Source: Nocardia yamanashiensis NBRC 100130 (GTDB lineage: Bacteria; Actinomycetota; Actinomycetes; Mycobacteriales; Mycobacteriaceae). From it: a stretch of DNA of 64,000 bases. The translations under genes and the position numbers were made by a program. The DNA lies in the NCBI RefSeq assembly GCF_001613325.1, contig NZ_BDCD01000007.1:1-64000 (forward strand), written 5' to 3'. The notes below the pieces were generated by a model. The model saw only the letters and a program-made list of their open reading frames with translations. It had not been told where the DNA came from and did no database searches. Shown here piece by piece: positions 1 to 8,492 of the stretch (position 1 is its first letter; every line of letters starts with the position of its first letter).

Positions 1-10
1 ACCCCCGGGA

Positions 11-27
11 AATTGTCTCAGACAATT
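11..27. promoter_or_regulatory. 17-bp palindromic operator upstream of ephD
   Basis: The sequence AATTGTCTCAGACAATT is a perfect inverted repeat of 8-bp arms around one central C. It lies 70 bp before the ephD start, and a TTGACA hexamer at 30-35 follows it. Size and symmetry are typical of TetR-family operators. A 14/17 match occurs at 4278-4294. The cognate repressor is not in the window and may lie just off the left edge. That it is an operator is inferred. Confidence 0.6.
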
Positions 28-96
28 CATTGACACCCGGGTGCGCGGCGGCACAAGCTGGACTCGACCCGATGGTCCGAGACAGGGAGTGCCGCA

Positions 97-1872
97 GTGT
101 CGCCGCAGATTTCCGAACCCATCCAGCGCACCGTCCGCAGTGGCGAGGTCGAGCTCGCCGTCTACGAATACGGGGTGTTCGACGGCCCGACGCTGGTGCT
201 GGTGCACGGCTGGCCCGATACGCACCGGCTGTGGGACAACCTGCTCCCCCGCTTCACCGATCGCTTCCATGTGGTCAGCTACGACGTGCGCGGGCACGGG
301 GGCAGCACCGATCCGGGCGATCATCGCGAGTTCCGGATTCCGGAGCTGGCCAAGGATTTCTTCGCGGTCATCGATGCGGTGAGCCCGGATGCGCCGGTGC
401 ACGTGCTGGCGCACGACTGGGGTTCGGTGACGGTGTGGGATGCGGTGTGCGAACCGGACGCGGAGCTGCGGGTGGCCTCGTTCACTTCGGTGTCCGGGCC
501 CAATCTCGATCATGCAGGCATTTGGGCGCGGCGGCGGTTCGCCCGGCCGACGCCGGGCAATCTGGCCGGACCGCTGTCGCAATTGGCTTCGGTCGCTTAT
601 CAATTCGCGTTCATGACGCCGGTGGTGCCGGGTGCGGTCATGCGGCTCGGTGGCGAGCGGATGTTCCGGCTCGGGTTGCGGCTGGCGCAGGGCACGCCCA
701 TGGATCGGGTGACGCTGGCCGAGACCTTCCCCGACGACGCCGCCAACGGGTTGCAGATCTATCGCGCCAATCTGGTGGTGGGCAAGGTGCTTTCGGCGCG
801 GGAGCGGCGTACGAAGGTGCCGGTGCAGTTGATCGTGCCCGCCTACGATCCGGCGGTGCGGCCCGCGGTGTTCGACGATGAAGCCGAATGGACCGAGCGG
901 CTGTGGCGGCGGGATCTGAAAGCCGGTCACTGGGTGCCGTATTCGCATCCCGAAGCGCTCGCCGGCGCGGCGATCCAGCTCATCGACGCGGTGTCGGGCC
1001 AGGAACCGGCGCGTGAGCTGCGGCGCGCGGAAGTGGGCCGTCCACGAGGCCGGGCATTCGAGGATCACCTGGTGGTGGTCACCGGTGCCGGATCGGGCAT
1101 CGGCCGCGAAACCGCCCTCGCCTTCGCCCGCCTCGGCGCGGAGGTCGTGGTCTCCGATATCGACCCCGCCGCCGCACGCGAAACCGCCTCGCTCATCGCC
1201 GAATTCGACGGTCTCGCCTACCCGTACGCCCTCGATGTAGCGAATGAGGCCGCGGTCGAAGCCCACGCCGAGGAGGTCGCGGCCGTGCACGGAGTGCCCG
1301 ATGTGGTGGTGAACAATGCCGGTGTCGCGCAGGCCGCCCCGTTCCTGCGCACACCCAGCGCCAGTTTCAAACGCGTCATCGACATCAACTTCTTCGGTGT
1401 CGTGCACGGTTCGCGCGCCTTCGGCAAGTTGATGGCCGAGCGTGGATGGGGCGGGCACATCGTGAACGTCTCCAGCATGGCCGCCTACACCCCGCAGCAG
1501 GGGTTCAGCGCATATTCGACCAGCAAGTCGGCGGTCTTCACCTTCTCCGATTGCCTGCGCGCGGAATTGGCGGCCGACGGTATCGGCGTGACCACCGTGT
1601 GCCCGGGGATCGTGCACACCAATATCGTGCGCACCACCGAGTTCTCGGGGGTGTCGGCCGAACAGCAGGACCGGCGGCAGCGGATCTTCGACCGGCTCTA
1701 CCGGATGCGCAGTTATCCGCCGTCGAAGGTGGCCGGGGCGATAGTCGCTGCGGTGCAGCACAATCGGGCGGTGGTGCCGGTCACGCCGGAAGCCTGGGCC
1801 GCGTACTACGGCACCCGCCTGACCCCGCCGAGCCTGATGCGTTTCGGCATCGCCCGCGCCCGCCTGGCCTGA
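97..1872 (+). CDS. ephD: EphD-type epoxide hydrolase / short-chain dehydrogenase fusion
   Basis: A 591-residue fusion. The N-terminal alpha/beta-hydrolase half (about 10-310) has the oxyanion motif HGWPD (37-41), the nucleophile elbow HDWGS with Asp about 107, and a late GHW histidine near 277. The C-terminal half is a short-chain dehydrogenase with TGAGSGIG (329-336), NNAG, and the catalytic YSTSK (Tyr473, Lys477). M. tuberculosis EphD (Rv2214c) has the same two-domain plan and nearly the same length, and is linked to mycolic-acid composition. The ATG at 97 is preferred because it begins directly before the hydrolase fold; an out-of-phase overlapping frame is non-coding. A 17-bp palindrome at 11-27 suggests repressor control. 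The physiological substrate here is inferred, not shown. Confidence 0.9.
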   Translation: MSPQISEPIQRTVRSGEVELAVYEYGVFDGPTLVLVHGWPDTHRLWDNLLPRFTDRFHVVSYDVRGHGGSTDPGDHREFRIPELAKDFFAVIDAVSPDAPVHVLAHDWGSVTVWDAVCEPDAELRVASFTSVSGPNLDHAGIWARRRFARPTPGNLAGPLSQLASVAYQFAFMTPVVPGAVMRLGGERMFRLGLRLAQGTPMDRVTLAETFPDDAANGLQIYRANLVVGKVLSARERRTKVPVQLIVPAYDPAVRPAVFDDEAEWTERLWRRDLKAGHWVPYSHPEALAGAAIQLIDAVSGQEPARELRRAEVGRPRGRAFEDHLVVVTGAGSGIGRETALAFARLGAEVVVSDIDPAAARETASLIAEFDGLAYPYALDVANEAAVEAHAEEVAAVHGVPDVVVNNAGVAQAAPFLRTPSASFKRVIDINFFGVVHGSRAFGKLMAERGWGGHIVNVSSMAAYTPQQGFSAYSTSKSAVFTFSDCLRAELAADGIGVTTVCPGIVHTNIVRTTEFSGVSAEQQDRRQRIFDRLYRMRSYPPSKVAGAIVAAVQHNRAVVPVTPEAWAAYYGTRLTPPSLMRFGIARARLA

Positions 1873-1932
1873 GCTGAGTGAACGCCGCGCAGGCCCCCTG
1901 CACCCACGCGGCGTCCCATCACACCGGATCGG

Positions 1933-3318
1933 TCAAAGATCCGGAGGTATCGGGTGATTCAGGTCCAGCACCAGGCGCTCGCCGTGGGGCGCCCGCGAGA
2001 GGCAGAGCAGCATGTCGCCCTGCGCGCGCTGGGCGGCATTGAGCACGGTGTCGCGGTGTTCGACGGTGCCCGACAGCACACGCACCTTGCAGGTGGTGCA
2101 GAAGCCCTGGCGGCAGGAGTAGGGCACCGCCGGTTCGGCCTCCGCTACCACCGACAGGGCGGTGCGATCGGCGGGGACGTCGAGAACTCTTCCGCCCCTG
2201 CCCAATTGGACGGTGAAGGGCGCGCCGTCGACGATCGGCGGCGGTGCGAAGCGCTCACAGTGCAACTCCACGTCCGGTGCGCCGGCCACGCGGGCCGCCA
2301 CTACCTCGAGCAGCGCCGGTGGGCCGCAGACGTATACGGCCGCCGGCCCGTCGATATCCGGCACCAGCTCGGGCCCCGTGGGCAGCCCCGAGCGGTCGTC
2401 GGTGCGCACGGTGACCCGCGACCCGTACCGGCTGATCACGTCCAGAAACGGCAGCGAATTCCGGTGCCGCCCGGTATAGATCAGCGACCAGTCCAGCCCG
2501 GCCCGTTCTGCCGCGCGCATCATCCCGAGGATCGGCGTGATCCCGATGCCGCCGGCGACGAACCGCACCAGGTAGCGCGCCCCGGCCGATCGATTCCCGC
2601 CCGATCGATTCCCGCCTGACCCGGCCCCGCCGGACCCTGCCTCGCCAGGCTCGGCCCCGCCGGACCGGGCCCCATCGGACCCTGCCTCGCCAGGCTCGGC
2701 CCCGGCGGGCCCTGCCCTGCCAGGCTCGGCCCCGCCTGACCCGGCCCCACCGGACTCTGCCTTCACCGACCTCGGCACCGCGCTCTCGACCCTCCGCGAC
2801 GGTCCGATCACGGTGAACGGGAAGGCGTTTCGCGGGCCGCGCACCCCGACCCGGGTACCGATCGCCAGCGCGTCGTGCAGTTCGACCGATCCACTCCCGC
2901 CCGCGATCCGCCGCACGGCGACGCGATAGTGGAACGGGTCGTCGCGGTCCCCGCACAGCGAGTACTGCCGGACCAGCCCCGAGGGCAGCACCAGATCCAC
3001 GTGCGCGCCCGGCTGCCAGGGCCGCAGCGCCGCGCCGCGCGGGTGCGCGAAGACGAGGCTCACGACGTCGGCGTCCGCGGCCACTACTTGCCGATCCACC
3101 AGCACGAGTTCGCGGGTGCCGGTTCGCGGCGGTGCGAGCGGTGGCCGCCCGTGCGGTGACAGCCAGGCCAGCACCCGCGCCCCCGGTGCGATCAGTTTGT
3201 CCGCGACCATCAGCAGTGGATCGCGGCGCAATGGCGCCCAGAACGCGGGCGGCACACCGCGCCTGCGCATTTCGGCGATCCGGCCCTCGATGGTCTGCGG
3301 CTGGGGAGCCCGGGTCAT
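1933..3318 (-). CDS. Flavin/NAD(P)/2Fe-2S ferredoxin reductase (PDR/VanB type)
   Basis: A 461-residue electron-transfer protein. In order it has a flavin-binding beta-barrel with RQYSL (near 118), an NAD(P) domain with GGIGITP (near 254) and the CGPP motif, and a C-terminal plant-type 2Fe-2S domain with CRQGFCTTC plus a later Cys (about 395-430). This is the reductase component of oxygenase or desaturase systems. The ATG at 3318 overlaps the stop of the preceding gene (3315-4193) by 4 bp, so the two are translationally coupled. That neighbour is a ferritin-like metalloprotein and the likely electron acceptor. Between the flavin and NAD domains (about residues 186-247) lies a Gly/Ala/Glu/Pro/Ser low-complexity insert encoded by DNA repeats, absent from typical family members. 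It is probably a flexible linker. Confidence 0.85.
   Translation of the reverse strand: MTRAPQPQTIEGRIAEMRRRGVPPAFWAPLRRDPLLMVADKLIAPGARVLAWLSPHGRPPLAPPRTGTRELVLVDRQVVAADADVVSLVFAHPRGAALRPWQPGAHVDLVLPSGLVRQYSLCGDRDDPFHYRVAVRRIAGGSGSVELHDALAIGTRVGVRGPRNAFPFTVIGPSRRVESAVPRSVKAESGGAGSGGAEPGRAGPAGAEPGEAGSDGARSGGAEPGEAGSGGAGSGGNRSGGNRSAGARYLVRFVAGGIGITPILGMMRAAERAGLDWSLIYTGRHRNSLPFLDVISRYGSRVTVRTDDRSGLPTGPELVPDIDGPAAVYVCGPPALLEVVAARVAGAPDVELHCERFAPPPIVDGAPFTVQLGRGGRVLDVPADRTALSVVAEAEPAVPYSCRQGFCTTCKVRVLSGTVEHRDTVLNAAQRAQGDMLLCLSRAPHGERLVLDLNHPIPPDL
2577..2760. repeat. In-frame GC-rich minisatellite inside the reductase gene
   Basis: Imperfect direct repeats with a 15-bp base period. The block starting CGGACCCTGCCTCGCC at 2631 recurs at 2676 (45 bp on) and in diverged form at 2706 (30 bp on). 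A shorter CGATTCCCGCC repeat sits at about 2589-2615. All spacings are multiples of three, so copy-number change would lengthen or shorten the encoded linker without a frameshift. Confidence 0.75.
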
Positions 3319-4193
3319 GAAGCGTGCGCGATCTTGGCCGCAGGCGATTGCGCCAGATACGCGACGGCCTGCGCGGTATCGCCGGTGTCCTGCGGGTCGT
3401 AATCGGCCCGCACGAACGACGCGAAACCCCGCCCGATCAACCGCCAGCGTGGCAGCACGCCCCGCCGCATACCGCTGTTGACCTCCCGGACCACCCGCAC
3501 CGGACCCATACTCGGCAGCGTCGGATCCTGCCGCACCAGCCACCACGCGATGGCGAGCAGCCCGACCGGCAACCCCACACTGACCCCGAGATAGATGGTC
3601 ACCAAACGCGGCCGCCGCGCCCCGAAGTACCGCGCCACATTCCACGCCACACTGCGATGCTCGACCTCCTCGGCCCCGTGCCAGCGGAACAGATCGGTCA
3701 GCGCCGGGTCCGCGCCCAGCGCTTCGAAGTCCTGATTGAGCAGCCAGTCCCCGCCGATCGCGGTGAAATGCTCGATCCCGGCGATGGCCGCGAGCATCTG
3801 CACCACCACCCGGTGCCGCAGCGGTTCCGGCAGCGTATCCAGCCGGATGATGGCCCGGTCGAAGAGATATTCGGCCTCGGTCAGGATGGGTTCCGGGTCG
3901 ATCCCGTGCCGTCGCAGGAATTCCCACGTCGCCTGATTGTGCGATTCGGCGTGCACGGCTTCCTGTCCCATGAAGCCGATCATCTGCTCGCGCAGTTCGT
4001 CGTCGGCGACATAGGGCAGCGCCCGCCGGAACATCTCCACGAATCCCCGCTCCCCCAGCGGCAGGATCAGGTTCAGCCCGGAAATGGCATGGGAGGCAAC
4101 GGGTTCGCCCGGGATCCAGTGCAGCGGCGCCCGCCGGAAGTCGAATCGCACCGCGCGCGGGCGCAGCGCCACCGCGCCCACCTTCTCGTTCAT
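3315..4193 (-). CDS. Ferritin-like metal-dependent hydrolase family protein (PF10118-like)
   Basis: A 292-residue helical protein with two E-x2-H type metal-binding clusters: EAVHAESH (about residue 73) and GAEEVEH (about residue 170). It also has an intervening IEHF motif. This matches the 'metal-dependent hydrolase' family PF10118, whose members resemble di-iron ferritin-fold enzymes. The true chemistry is unknown and may be oxygenation rather than hydrolysis. The start at 4193 is chosen because similarity begins at MNEKVG and the upstream extension is low in family character. It overlaps the reductase start by 4 bp, which supports a two-component oxygenase or desaturase reading. An operator-like site lies at 4278-4294. 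Confidence 0.75.
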   Translation of the reverse strand: MNEKVGAVALRPRAVRFDFRRAPLHWIPGEPVASHAISGLNLILPLGERGFVEMFRRALPYVADDELREQMIGFMGQEAVHAESHNQATWEFLRRHGIDPEPILTEAEYLFDRAIIRLDTLPEPLRHRVVVQMLAAIAGIEHFTAIGGDWLLNQDFEALGADPALTDLFRWHGAEEVEHRSVAWNVARYFGARRPRLVTIYLGVSVGLPVGLLAIAWWLVRQDPTLPSMGPVRVVREVNSGMRRGVLPRWRLIGRGFASFVRADYDPQDTGDTAQAVAYLAQSPAAKIAHAS

Positions 4194-4277
4194 GGTCCTC
4201 ACCCCTTCGCCGCGGCCGCCGGACGGCCCCGTTGCCGCCCGCGTCCGCCACGGCGGATCGAGTCCCCTCCAGAGTAT

Positions 4278-4294
4278 TACTGTCCCAGACAATT
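4278..4294. promoter_or_regulatory. Second copy of the ephD-type operator (imperfect)
   Basis: TACTGTCCCAGACAATT matches the palindrome at 11-27 in 14 of 17 positions. The right half AGACAATT is identical and the left half is degenerate. It lies in the divergent promoter region between the reductase operon (start 4193, minus strand) and the UbiB-like gene (start 4356, plus strand). It could therefore control either or both. Confidence 0.5.
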
Positions 4295-4355
4295 TCGCTA
4301 CCATGGTCATCCACGGCATGACACACTGGGACGGTCGATCTTCCGGAGGTCACGA

Positions 4356-5822
4356 ATGCCCGAACCGCGCCAGGGTGGATTGCGACGATTGCGCCGTCGC
4401 AGCGCGTCCGAGAACACCGGACAACCGCCGACTTCGCCGATCCTGCGAAACGCCAAGATGGCCACGCTGCCGGTGGCGTATGCCGCGCGCAAGGCCGGGG
4501 GTCTGGGCCGGCGCGCGACCGGGATCGCCAAAGCTCAGGTGGATCTGGATATCCAGGCGCGCACCGCCCAGCACATGTTCGAGGTGCTCGGCGAGCTCAA
4601 AGGTTGCGCGGCCAAGTTCGGGCAGTTGCTGGCGCTCTACGAACTCGCGCTGCCGCCCGAGCTGGGTGCGCCCTATCGGGAAGCGCTGAGCCAGCTGCAG
4701 GATTCGGCCCCGGCCATGCTGCCCGCCGCCGTCGATCAAGCCATGGCCGCCCAGCTCGGCCCGGACTGGCGGGAGCTGTTCGCCGACTTCGATTTCCGGG
4801 CCACCGCCGCCGCCTCGGTCGGGCAGGTGCATCGCGCGACCTGGCACGACGGGCGCAAGGTGGCGGTGAAGCTGATGTATCCGGGGGCGCGGGAGTCGGT
4901 GCGCTCGGATCTGGCGCAGATCCGGCGCATGGCGCCGCTGGCGACCATCTTCGTGCCCGGCGCGGACGTGAACTCGGTGGCCGAGGCCTTCGTCGCCTGC
5001 ATCGACGACGAACTCGACTACGCCCGGGAAGCCGAGACCCAGCGCGTCTTCGCCGACGCCTTCGCCGACGATCCGGACTTCGTGGTGCCGCAGGTGGTGC
5101 ATCAGCAGGGCGATGTGGTGATCAGCGAATGGCTGGACGGGATTCCGCTGGGCCGGGTGATCGCCACCGGCGCGCAGGCCGAACGCGATCGGGTCGGCAT
5201 GCTGGTGCTGCGGTTCGTCATGAGCTCGTTCACCCGCACCGGGCTCATCTACACCGACACCCATCCCGGGAATTTCCGGATCATGCGGGACGGGCGGCTG
5301 GGCATCGTGGACTACGGGGCGTGCTCGCCGTTCCCCGACCACTTCCCGCACCTGTTCGCCGAGCTGGCCGATTGCCTGTTCAACGGCACGCACGCCGAAC
5401 TGGACGCGGCGCTGCGCCGGCACGGCTTCCTGGAGGCGGACCGGGAATTCGATATCGAGGCGTTCGTCGCGCTGCTGGAGCCGATCAGCGCGCTCATGTT
5501 CCCGCGCACCGTGCACCTGACCACGCCGTGGTTGCGCGAGCAGGTCAAGCGCGCCACCTCGCTGCGATTGACGAATGTGGCGCGGCAGCTCACCACGCCC
5601 GCCGAGTTCACCCCGCTCGGGCGCACGCTGCTCACCACCATCGGGGTGCTGTGCCAGCTGAATGCCGAGGGGGCGTTCCGGGACGAATTGTTCGTCTACT
5701 GCCCCGAATTGGCGGGGGTGTACGAGCGTTTCCTGTTGCGTGAGGGCGCCGCTACAGGTGCATCCACTTCGGCCACAGCTGGTCCCACGCTTGTTTCCGT
5801 CCCGTGCACTTCCAGATGGTGA
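4356..5822 (+). CDS. ABC1/UbiB (AarF) family atypical kinase
   Basis: A 488-residue UbiB-family protein. It has the family KxGQ-like segment CAAKFGQLL (about residue 90), the Ala-rich loop AAASVGQVH (about 150) that replaces a P-loop, the nucleotide-binding Lys in VAVKLMYPG (about 172), the catalytic-loop segment YTDTHPGNF (about 298), and the metal-binding GIVDYG (about 318). Family members act in isoprenoid-quinone and lipid metabolism at membranes, often as ATPases; the target here is unknown. The ATG at 4356 has a strong GGAGGT ribosome site at 4345-4350. The last 71 bp overlap the convergent glycosyltransferase gene, so the C-terminal residues after about 465 are probably not conserved. 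Confidence 0.85.
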   Translation: MPEPRQGGLRRLRRRSASENTGQPPTSPILRNAKMATLPVAYAARKAGGLGRRATGIAKAQVDLDIQARTAQHMFEVLGELKGCAAKFGQLLALYELALPPELGAPYREALSQLQDSAPAMLPAAVDQAMAAQLGPDWRELFADFDFRATAAASVGQVHRATWHDGRKVAVKLMYPGARESVRSDLAQIRRMAPLATIFVPGADVNSVAEAFVACIDDELDYAREAETQRVFADAFADDPDFVVPQVVHQQGDVVISEWLDGIPLGRVIATGAQAERDRVGMLVLRFVMSSFTRTGLIYTDTHPGNFRIMRDGRLGIVDYGACSPFPDHFPHLFAELADCLFNGTHAELDAALRRHGFLEADREFDIEAFVALLEPISALMFPRTVHLTTPWLREQVKRATSLRLTNVARQLTTPAEFTPLGRTLLTTIGVLCQLNAEGAFRDELFVYCPELAGVYERFLLREGAATGASTSATAGPTLVSVPCTSRW

Positions 5823-7305
5823 CGTCCTGGGTATTGCCGGGGAATCCGATGCGGGTGTTCACCTTGCCGACCGGATCGACGTGCTCGAACTGGGTGCGCA
5901 GGACGGCTTCGTAGCCGCCGACGGCGATCACGGCGGTGGCGTCGTCGGGCGGGGTGCCGAAGTAGCCGAAGCCGCGGCTGGGGCTGTAGATGGGCGGGAG
6001 CTGGTCGCGGCCCATCTGGTCGAGAGCGGCTGCCTGCCAATAGGTGTCGGTGAGGATGATCGCGTGGTCTTTCTCGGCCCTGGGTAGCGCGGCGTAGACG
6101 CGGATGACCTCGTCGGTGAGGTCGTGCCAGCCGAAGGAGCCGTAGACGCCGATATTGATGGCGGCCTCGGCGTCGTCCTTGTACGGCTGGATCGAATCGG
6201 CCGAGCGCCAGGGAGTGGCGTAGAGCACGAAACCCGTTGCGCCGAGGGCCAATACGGCGGTGGCGGCGATCAGGGTGCGACGCCAGATCGGTTGCAGGCG
6301 TTCGGCGGTGGTGACCAGGCCGACCGCGCCGGCGGCGATCATGACCGCGTACATGCCGGCCGCGTAGTAGATGCGGCCGCCGGTGACCAGGAACGCCACG
6401 TACAGCAGGATCAGGGTCGCGCCCAGGAATCGGTACGGGCGCAACGACTCCCACAGCAGCAGCACCCACAGGCCCCACAGCAGCAGGAGGGCGCCGAGGT
6501 AGCCGGCGAGGCTGACCGACATCGGCACGAACAGCAGGCGACCGCCCAGGATGTCCTGTTCGGCGCCGATCACCTTGCCCATCTCCAGCTGCGGCCAGTC
6601 ATTGTGCGCTTGCCACAGCAGTTCCGGGATGGTCGCCAGCACCACCACGACCCCGCCCGCCCACAGCAGCGGGCGGCGCACCAGCTCCCGGGGACCGAAA
6701 ACCAGGCTGCTCACCGCGACCGCGATCCAGAAGAACGGGATCAGCCATTTCACCTGCATGTCCACCGCGGTGACCAGGGCGGCCAGGAACAGCAGGCGGT
6801 CATCACGCGTGCGCACCCAGCGCACCACCAGCCAGGTGATGATCACCCACAGGGCGGTGTCGACGGCATTGGTGGTGAGCATGGTGCCCTGCAGCAGCAG
6901 GAACGGGGAACTGGCGTAGCCGAGCGCGGCCAGGGTCTGCGCCCAGCGGCCGCCGCCGAATTCGCGGGCGAGCATGGCGCACAGCACGATCGCGAGGACG
7001 GTCAGCAGCACCGAGGGCAGGCGCAGTACGAAGAACGAGCCCGGGGCGATGAGGTCCATGAACCGGGCCAGCAAAGGCAGCACCGGTCCCTGATCGGCGT
7101 AACCCCACGACGGTCGCCGGCCCGCTGCCAGGAAGTACAGCTCGTCGCCGAAGTATCCATACCGGGTCGCGGACAGCAGCAACACCACAGCAGCCGGTAC
7201 CGCGACCGCGGCCACCGCGCGCCACGACATGGGCGGGCGATCCTCGGGGGCGGCGTGACGCCCGGATGATCGGGGCTGGGGCGGGCGATCGACCACGTCG
7301 GTCAA
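5752..7305 (-). CDS. GT39/PMT-family membrane glycosyltransferase (ArnT-like)
   Basis: A 517-residue polytopic protein with about ten hydrophobic segments. The first periplasmic loop carries the acidic motif YGYFGDELYFLAAG (Asp-Glu near residue 50), typical of GT-C fold enzymes of the PMT_2/ArnT group that use polyprenyl-phosphate sugars. A soluble C-terminal domain follows (about 385-517). The TTG at 7305 is chosen because GAGGAG precedes it by 8 nt; an in-frame start further upstream would add a residue stretch unlike a membrane protein. Its stop lies inside the 3' end of the UbiB-like gene. It probably glycosylates an envelope polymer or lipid in the outer leaflet. Donor and acceptor cannot be told from sequence. 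Confidence 0.8.
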   Translation of the reverse strand: MTDVVDRPPQPRSSGRHAAPEDRPPMSWRAVAAVAVPAAVVLLLSATRYGYFGDELYFLAAGRRPSWGYADQGPVLPLLARFMDLIAPGSFFVLRLPSVLLTVLAIVLCAMLAREFGGGRWAQTLAALGYASSPFLLLQGTMLTTNAVDTALWVIITWLVVRWVRTRDDRLLFLAALVTAVDMQVKWLIPFFWIAVAVSSLVFGPRELVRRPLLWAGGVVVVLATIPELLWQAHNDWPQLEMGKVIGAEQDILGGRLLFVPMSVSLAGYLGALLLLWGLWVLLLWESLRPYRFLGATLILLYVAFLVTGGRIYYAAGMYAVMIAAGAVGLVTTAERLQPIWRRTLIAATAVLALGATGFVLYATPWRSADSIQPYKDDAEAAINIGVYGSFGWHDLTDEVIRVYAALPRAEKDHAIILTDTYWQAAALDQMGRDQLPPIYSPSRGFGYFGTPPDDATAVIAVGGYEAVLRTQFEHVDPVGKVNTRIGFPGNTQDVTIWKCTGRKQAWDQLWPKWMHL

Positions 7306-7485
7306 CGATTCTGCTCCTCGACTGCGGGTACTGATCCGGTTACCAGCGAATCTACAGCGCGCGACCGTACCACCCGGTCCGCGAAACACCCCCGGCCATG
7401 CGCCCACCGCCCGCGCGTACCAACCGGCCTATAGTCGATGCCGTATCAGCCTGCCGTGCAACGCATTTCCGCGAAGGAGACCGGC

Positions 7486-7989
7486 ATGTCCGAGCAAACC
7501 CCCGAAACCAACCCGTACGGCACGCCCACCACCAGTGGCCCCGAGCCCATCCGCTCCTACCAGAGCACCGTCAACAAGGTCGTCCGCACGCTGTTGCGCG
7601 TGCCCGTGCTGGGCCGCCAGGTCGGCAAACGCCTGGTCGTGCTGTACGTGACCGGCCGCAAGTCCGGGAAGGTCTACGACGTTCCCGTCGCCTACACCCG
7701 GCACGAGGGCGCGCTGCTGGTCGGCACCGCCAAGCATCCGTGGGTGCGCAATATCCGCAAGGACGTGCCGATCCAGATCTCGATGGGCGGCCCGAAGCTC
7801 ACCGCCGACGCCGAGGTCTTCGAGGACGCCGAATCGGTGGTGCGGCTGTCGACGGTGATCGCCCTGGACAACAAGCAGTGGGCCAAATTCAACGGCATCG
7901 GCTTCGATGCGGCCGGTCAGCCCAATAGAGCCGACGCCTACCAAAGCTGGCAGCAGGGCGCCGTCATCATCAGCATCACCCCGCGCTGA
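7486..7989 (+). CDS. Deazaflavin (F420)-dependent nitroreductase family protein
   Basis: A 167-residue protein of the DUF385/Ddn split-barrel family. The core TGRKSGKVYDVPV (about 50-62) and the following VGTAKHPWVRNI are the cofactor-binding features of deazaflavin-dependent reductases and F420-binding proteins. The ATG at 7486 follows a GGAG site. A TATAGT -10-like hexamer lies at about 7430. The gene ends one base before a convergent paralogue (7990-8370) that shares the TGRKSGKVYxVPV core. The substrate is unknown; family members reduce quinones, nitro-compounds or aflatoxins with F420H2. Confidence 0.8.
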   Translation: MSEQTPETNPYGTPTTSGPEPIRSYQSTVNKVVRTLLRVPVLGRQVGKRLVVLYVTGRKSGKVYDVPVAYTRHEGALLVGTAKHPWVRNIRKDVPIQISMGGPKLTADAEVFEDAESVVRLSTVIALDNKQWAKFNGIGFDAAGQPNRADAYQSWQQGAVIISITPR

Positions 7990-8370
7990 TCACGCGGCCT
8001 TGCGCGCCTGCACGTAGTACTCGACCTTCAAAGCGACCAGGAACTGCCGCACCAGCGGCGGCGCCCAGGACACCGCGGCATCCTGCCCGACGACGGGGTC
8101 GGTCAGGGTGATCGTCTTGCCGCGCGTCTCGAATTCGAACTTCCCCGCGGCCCGAATGTTCTTCACCCAGTCCACATCCCGCCCGTAGGTGAGCGCGATC
8201 CGGTATCCGCCGTCCCGCGCGAACACCGCCACCGGCACCCGATACACCTTCCCCGACTTGCGCCCCGTATGGATCACGATCCCGAACCCCGGCAGCACCC
8301 GCGCCGCCACCCCCAGCACCGGATTCGTCACCCGCTTGTTGATCCTGGCCAGCGCCTGCGGAAATGGCAT
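7990..8370 (-). CDS. Deazaflavin-dependent nitroreductase family protein (short paralogue)
   Basis: A 126-residue DUF385/Ddn-type protein with HTGRKSGKVYRVPV (about 34-47) followed by a YGRDVDWVKNI segment equivalent to the AKHPWVRNI of its neighbour. The ATG at 8370 is preceded on the minus strand by a purine-rich GGAGAGGACGAG stretch. Longer in-frame extensions are arginine-rich and not family-like. Stop codons of this gene and of the convergent paralogue directly abut. The pair is a tail-to-tail paralogue arrangement and probably arose by inverted duplication. Confidence 0.8.
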   Translation of the reverse strand: MPFPQALARINKRVTNPVLGVAARVLPGFGIVIHTGRKSGKVYRVPVAVFARDGGYRIALTYGRDVDWVKNIRAAGKFEFETRGKTITLTDPVVGQDAAVSWAPPLVRQFLVALKVEYYVQARKAA

Positions 8371-8492
8371 GAGCTCGTCCTCTCCGACGAAAACTGTTGC
8401 GCCCCAGACGCTACGCCCCCGCACCCCGATCCGCCCGCTATCCCGCCGCGCCTCCCGCATAAGGTTCATCACAACGGGAAGGAGCCGCGAAG

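Noticed and set aside
2577..2760. CRISPR-like array
   Set aside because: The repeats are short, adjacent, in frame and have no unique spacers.
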